Positions 6,516-8,109 of a DNA stretch of 8,109 bases are shown one piece after another. Every line of letters begins with the position of its first letter. Within the stretch, counting starts at the first letter, position 1. The notes under the pieces were generated by a model. The model searched no databases. It was not told the DNA's origin and saw nothing but the letters and a program-made list of their open reading frames with translations. The translations under genes and the position numbers were made by a program. Source of the DNA: JBCBCP01 sp039178165 (GTDB lineage Bacteria; Pseudomonadota; Alphaproteobacteria; Rhodobacterales; Rhodobacteraceae); contig JBCDFL010000152.1 in the NCBI GenBank assembly GCA_039178165.1, positions 1 through 8,109 on the forward strand. Reading direction: 5' to 3'.

Positions 6516-6563
6516 TTCACTTGGCGAAATACAACTCCGGGGGTTGCGGGGGCTGGCCCCCGC
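6516..6563 (-). repeat. GC-rich palindromic repeat element, copy 2 (reverse orientation), in the trpD-trpC gap
   Basis: Bases 6546-6563 form a perfect hairpin, GCGGGGG-CTGG-CCCCCGC. Read on the minus strand the element runs GCGGGGGCCAGCCCCCGC, then AACCCCCGGAG, then TTGTATTTCGCCAAGTGAAG. Copy 1 (2121-2149 plus 2205-2230) has the same order: CCAG-looped hairpin, ACCCCC run, ATATTT, then CCAAAGAAGG. It lies in the only long gap (79 bases) of an otherwise overlapping trpG-D-C-moaC-moeA block, and its hairpin would be transcribed in the operon message. No T-tract follows the hairpin, so a mild effect on downstream expression or message stability is more likely than full termination. Confidence 0.6.
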
Positions 6564-6592
6564 TCCCGGCCCGAGCAAAAGGCACCTGCCGC

Positions 6593-7408
6593 ATGACCGA
6601 CACGATCCTCGACCGTATCAAGGCCTACAAACTAGAGGAGATCGCCGCCGCCAAAGAGGCCAAGCCAATGGGCCAGCTTGAGGCCGAAGCCGCCGACGCC
6701 CCGCCCGTGCGCCCCTTTGCGGACGCCCTGCACGCCGCCGCGCGCGAAGGCTACGGGCTGATTGCGGAGATCAAGAAAGCCTCCCCCTCCAAAGGCCTCA
6801 TCCGAGAAGATTTCGACCCCGCCGCCCACGCCGCCGATTACGCGGCGGGCGGCGCGACGTGCCTGTCGGTCCTCACGGACACGCCCAGCTTTCAGGGCGC
6901 ACCGGACTTCATCGGCCTTGCCCGCGGCGCCTGCGATCTGCCGATCCTGCGCAAGGACTTCATGTACGATCCCTACCAGGTGGCCGAGGCGCGCGCCTGG
7001 GGCGCCGATGCGATCCTCATCATCCTGGCCTCCGTCACCGATGCCGAAGCGCACGCGCTGGAGGAGGCGGCGGATCACTGGGGCATGGACGCGCTGCTGG
7101 AGGTGCACAACGAGGCGGAGTTGATGCGCGCGGCCCAACTGAAAAGCCGCATGATCGGGATCAACAACCGCGATCTGCACACGTTCGAGACGACGCTCGA
7201 CACGACGCGGACCCTCTCCAAACTGGTGCCGGCGGACCGCATGATCGTCTGCGAAAGCGGCCTCAACACGCCCGAGGAACTGGCGGAGATGGCGATGTAC
7301 GGCGCGCGCAGCTTCTTGATCGGCGAAAGCCTGATGCGCCAGGACGACGTGGCCGCCGCGACGCGGACCCTGCTCGCCAATCCGCTGCTGCCGCAGGGGG
7401 GCATATGA
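6593..7408 (+). CDS. trpC: Indole-3-glycerol-phosphate synthase
   Basis: 271 residues, a stand-alone TrpC with no TrpF fusion. It closes the ring of CdRP to give indole-3-glycerol phosphate with loss of CO2 and water. It is a TIM barrel with every active-site residue of the family in place: Lys61 in IAEIKKASPSKG (57-68), Lys121 in LRKDFMYDPYQV (119-130), Glu170 in LLEVHNEAEL (168-177), Asn191 in IGINNRDL (188-195) and Ser222 in CESGL (220-224). Phosphate is held by the late loops, including FLIGESLM (241-248). The ATG at 6593 follows AAAAGG (6577-6582). The frame is open upstream through the repeat element, but that stretch does not resemble the family. TGA 7406-7408 overlaps the moaC start. 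TrpF, which makes its substrate, is not in this window. Confidence 0.97.
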   Translation: MTDTILDRIKAYKLEEIAAAKEAKPMGQLEAEAADAPPVRPFADALHAAAREGYGLIAEIKKASPSKGLIREDFDPAAHAADYAAGGATCLSVLTDTPSFQGAPDFIGLARGACDLPILRKDFMYDPYQVAEARAWGADAILIILASVTDAEAHALEEAADHWGMDALLEVHNEAELMRAAQLKSRMIGINNRDLHTFETTLDTTRTLSKLVPADRMIVCESGLNTPEELAEMAMYGARSFLIGESLMRQDDVAAATRTLLANPLLPQGGI

Positions 7409-7881
7409 TGGGCCTCAGCCATTTCGACGATGCGGGGCAAGCGCATATGGTCGACGTGTCGGCCAAGCCCGACACCGACCGCATCGCCACCGCCGCCGCC
7501 TGGGTCCGCATGGCCGAAGCGACGCTCGCCGTCATCACCGACGGCACGGCCAAGAAGGGCGACGTGATCGGCACCGCGCGCCTGGCCGGGATCATGGCCG
7601 CGAAACGCACCGCCGATCTGATCCCACTTTGCCACCCCCTGCCCATCACCAAGGTCGCCATCGAGATCACGCCGGACGCCGCCCTGCCCGGCTTGCGGAT
7701 CGAGGCCACCGTCAAGACACGCGGCCAGACGGGGGTGGAGATGGAGGCGCTGACCGCCGCCTCCGTTTGCGCGCTGACCGTCTATGACATGGCCAAGGCG
7801 GTGGATAAGGCGATGGAGATCGGCGGGCTGCACGTAACGCTCAAAGACGGCGGCAAATCGGGCCGGTACGAGGCGCCATGA
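7408..7881 (+). CDS. moaC: Cyclic pyranopterin monophosphate synthase (molybdenum cofactor biosynthesis protein C)
   Basis: 157 residues, close to the roughly 160 typical of MoaC. It acts after MoaA, converting 3',8-cyclo-7,8-dihydro-GTP to cyclic pyranopterin monophosphate. Conserved segments are MVDVSAKPDT (14-23), KKGDVIGTARLAGIMAAKRT (49-68), LIPLCHPLPITKV (71-83), KTRGQTGVEMEALTAASV (103-120), VYDMAKAVDK (125-134) and DGGKSG (147-152). Lys50, His76, Asp127 and Lys130 line up with the E. coli catalytic positions Lys51, His77, Asp128 and Lys131. Two in-frame ATGs stand in tandem (7405 and 7408). I chose 7408 because it sits six bases after AGGGGGG (7395-7401), while 7405 would leave three; the difference is one residue. 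Either start overlaps the trpC stop, so moaC is probably translated with trpC. MoaA is not seen here. Confidence 0.96.
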   Translation: MGLSHFDDAGQAHMVDVSAKPDTDRIATAAAWVRMAEATLAVITDGTAKKGDVIGTARLAGIMAAKRTADLIPLCHPLPITKVAIEITPDAALPGLRIEATVKTRGQTGVEMEALTAASVCALTVYDMAKAVDKAMEIGGLHVTLKDGGKSGRYEAP

Positions 7882-8109
7882 TCTCCGTGACGGAGGCGCT
7901 GGACGCCCTTTTTGCCCTCGCCGCGCCGCTGGACGTCGAAGAGGTACCTCTGCGCGCGGCCGCGGGCCGCGTGCTGGCCGCGCCGCAGGTCGCGGGCCGG
8001 GATCAGCCGCCCTTTGCCGCCTCCGCCATGGATGGCTACGCCGTCAAGGCAGCGGAGGTCGAGCCGGACGCCCAGTTCAAAGTGATCGGGGAGGCCGCAG
8101 CCGGCCACG
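7878..8109 (+). CDS. moeA: Molybdopterin molybdenumtransferase, N-terminal part (3' end outside window)
   Basis: Only the first 77 residues are present; the frame is open to the last base of the window. MoeA inserts molybdate into adenylylated molybdopterin to finish the molybdenum cofactor. The visible start is typical: ISVTEALDALFALAAPL, then VPLRAAAGRVLAAPQVAGRD (about 23-42), then the hallmark PPFAASAMDGYAV (44-56). The next segment, FKVIGEAAAGH, is the beginning of the family's second domain region, where IGE-AGx is common. The ATG at 7878 overlaps the moaC stop by four bases (ATGA) and follows GAGG (7870-7873). A moaC-moeA pair directly after trpC matches gene order I recall in Rhodobacteraceae. 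Whether the rest of the gene is intact cannot be seen. Confidence 0.93.
   Translation, partial: MISVTEALDALFALAAPLDVEEVPLRAAAGRVLAAPQVAGRDQPPFAASAMDGYAVKAAEVEPDAQFKVIGEAAAGH

Overview
The window looks like ordinary chromosomal DNA from an alphaproteobacterium, most likely of the Rhodobacteraceae (Rhodobacter/Roseobacter group). Three things suggest this. Base composition is high in GC throughout, with strong G/C preference at third codon positions. The gene order peptidyl-prolyl isomerase - trpE - yibQ-like gene - trpG-trpD-trpC - moaC - moeA matches the trpE-yibQ-trpGDC locus I recall for Rhodobacter sphaeroides. The intergenic gaps also carry GC-rich palindromic repeats of a type I associate with this family. 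The taxonomic call is inference; no rRNA or other marker is present.

Layout. Bases 1-590 are the C-terminal end of a PpiD/SurA-like periplasmic chaperone. It overlaps trpE (590-2101, anthranilate synthase large subunit) by one base. A 133-base gap with three hairpins and a repeat element leads to a GTG-started M14-type zinc deacylase (2235-3272, succinylglutamate desuccinylase/aspartoacylase family). Convergent with it, 26 bases away, is a minus-strand exported protein (3299-4777) with a long Pro/Ala/acidic linker and a C-terminal divergent polysaccharide deacetylase (YibQ) domain that seems to have lost its usual histidines. From the divergent intergenic region (4778-4918) the second trp block runs rightward: trpG (4919-5500), trpD (5497-6513), trpC (6593-7408). 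It continues through overlapping stop/start codons into moaC (7408-7881) and moeA (7878 to the window end, truncated). No stretch over 300 bases lacks a gene.

Function. TrpE and TrpG form anthranilate synthase (chorismate + glutamine to anthranilate). TrpD adds phosphoribosyl. TrpC makes indole-3-glycerol phosphate after the isomerase TrpF, which is not here; trpB and trpA are also absent. MoaC and MoeA belong to molybdenum cofactor synthesis and seem to share the trpGDC transcript. The window is mostly well-known housekeeping genes. I found no convincing new defence, mobile or RNA system. The points most worth a second look are the paired palindromic repeats, one of them inside the trpD-trpC junction, and the degenerate YibQ-type protein lying antisense between trpE and trpG.
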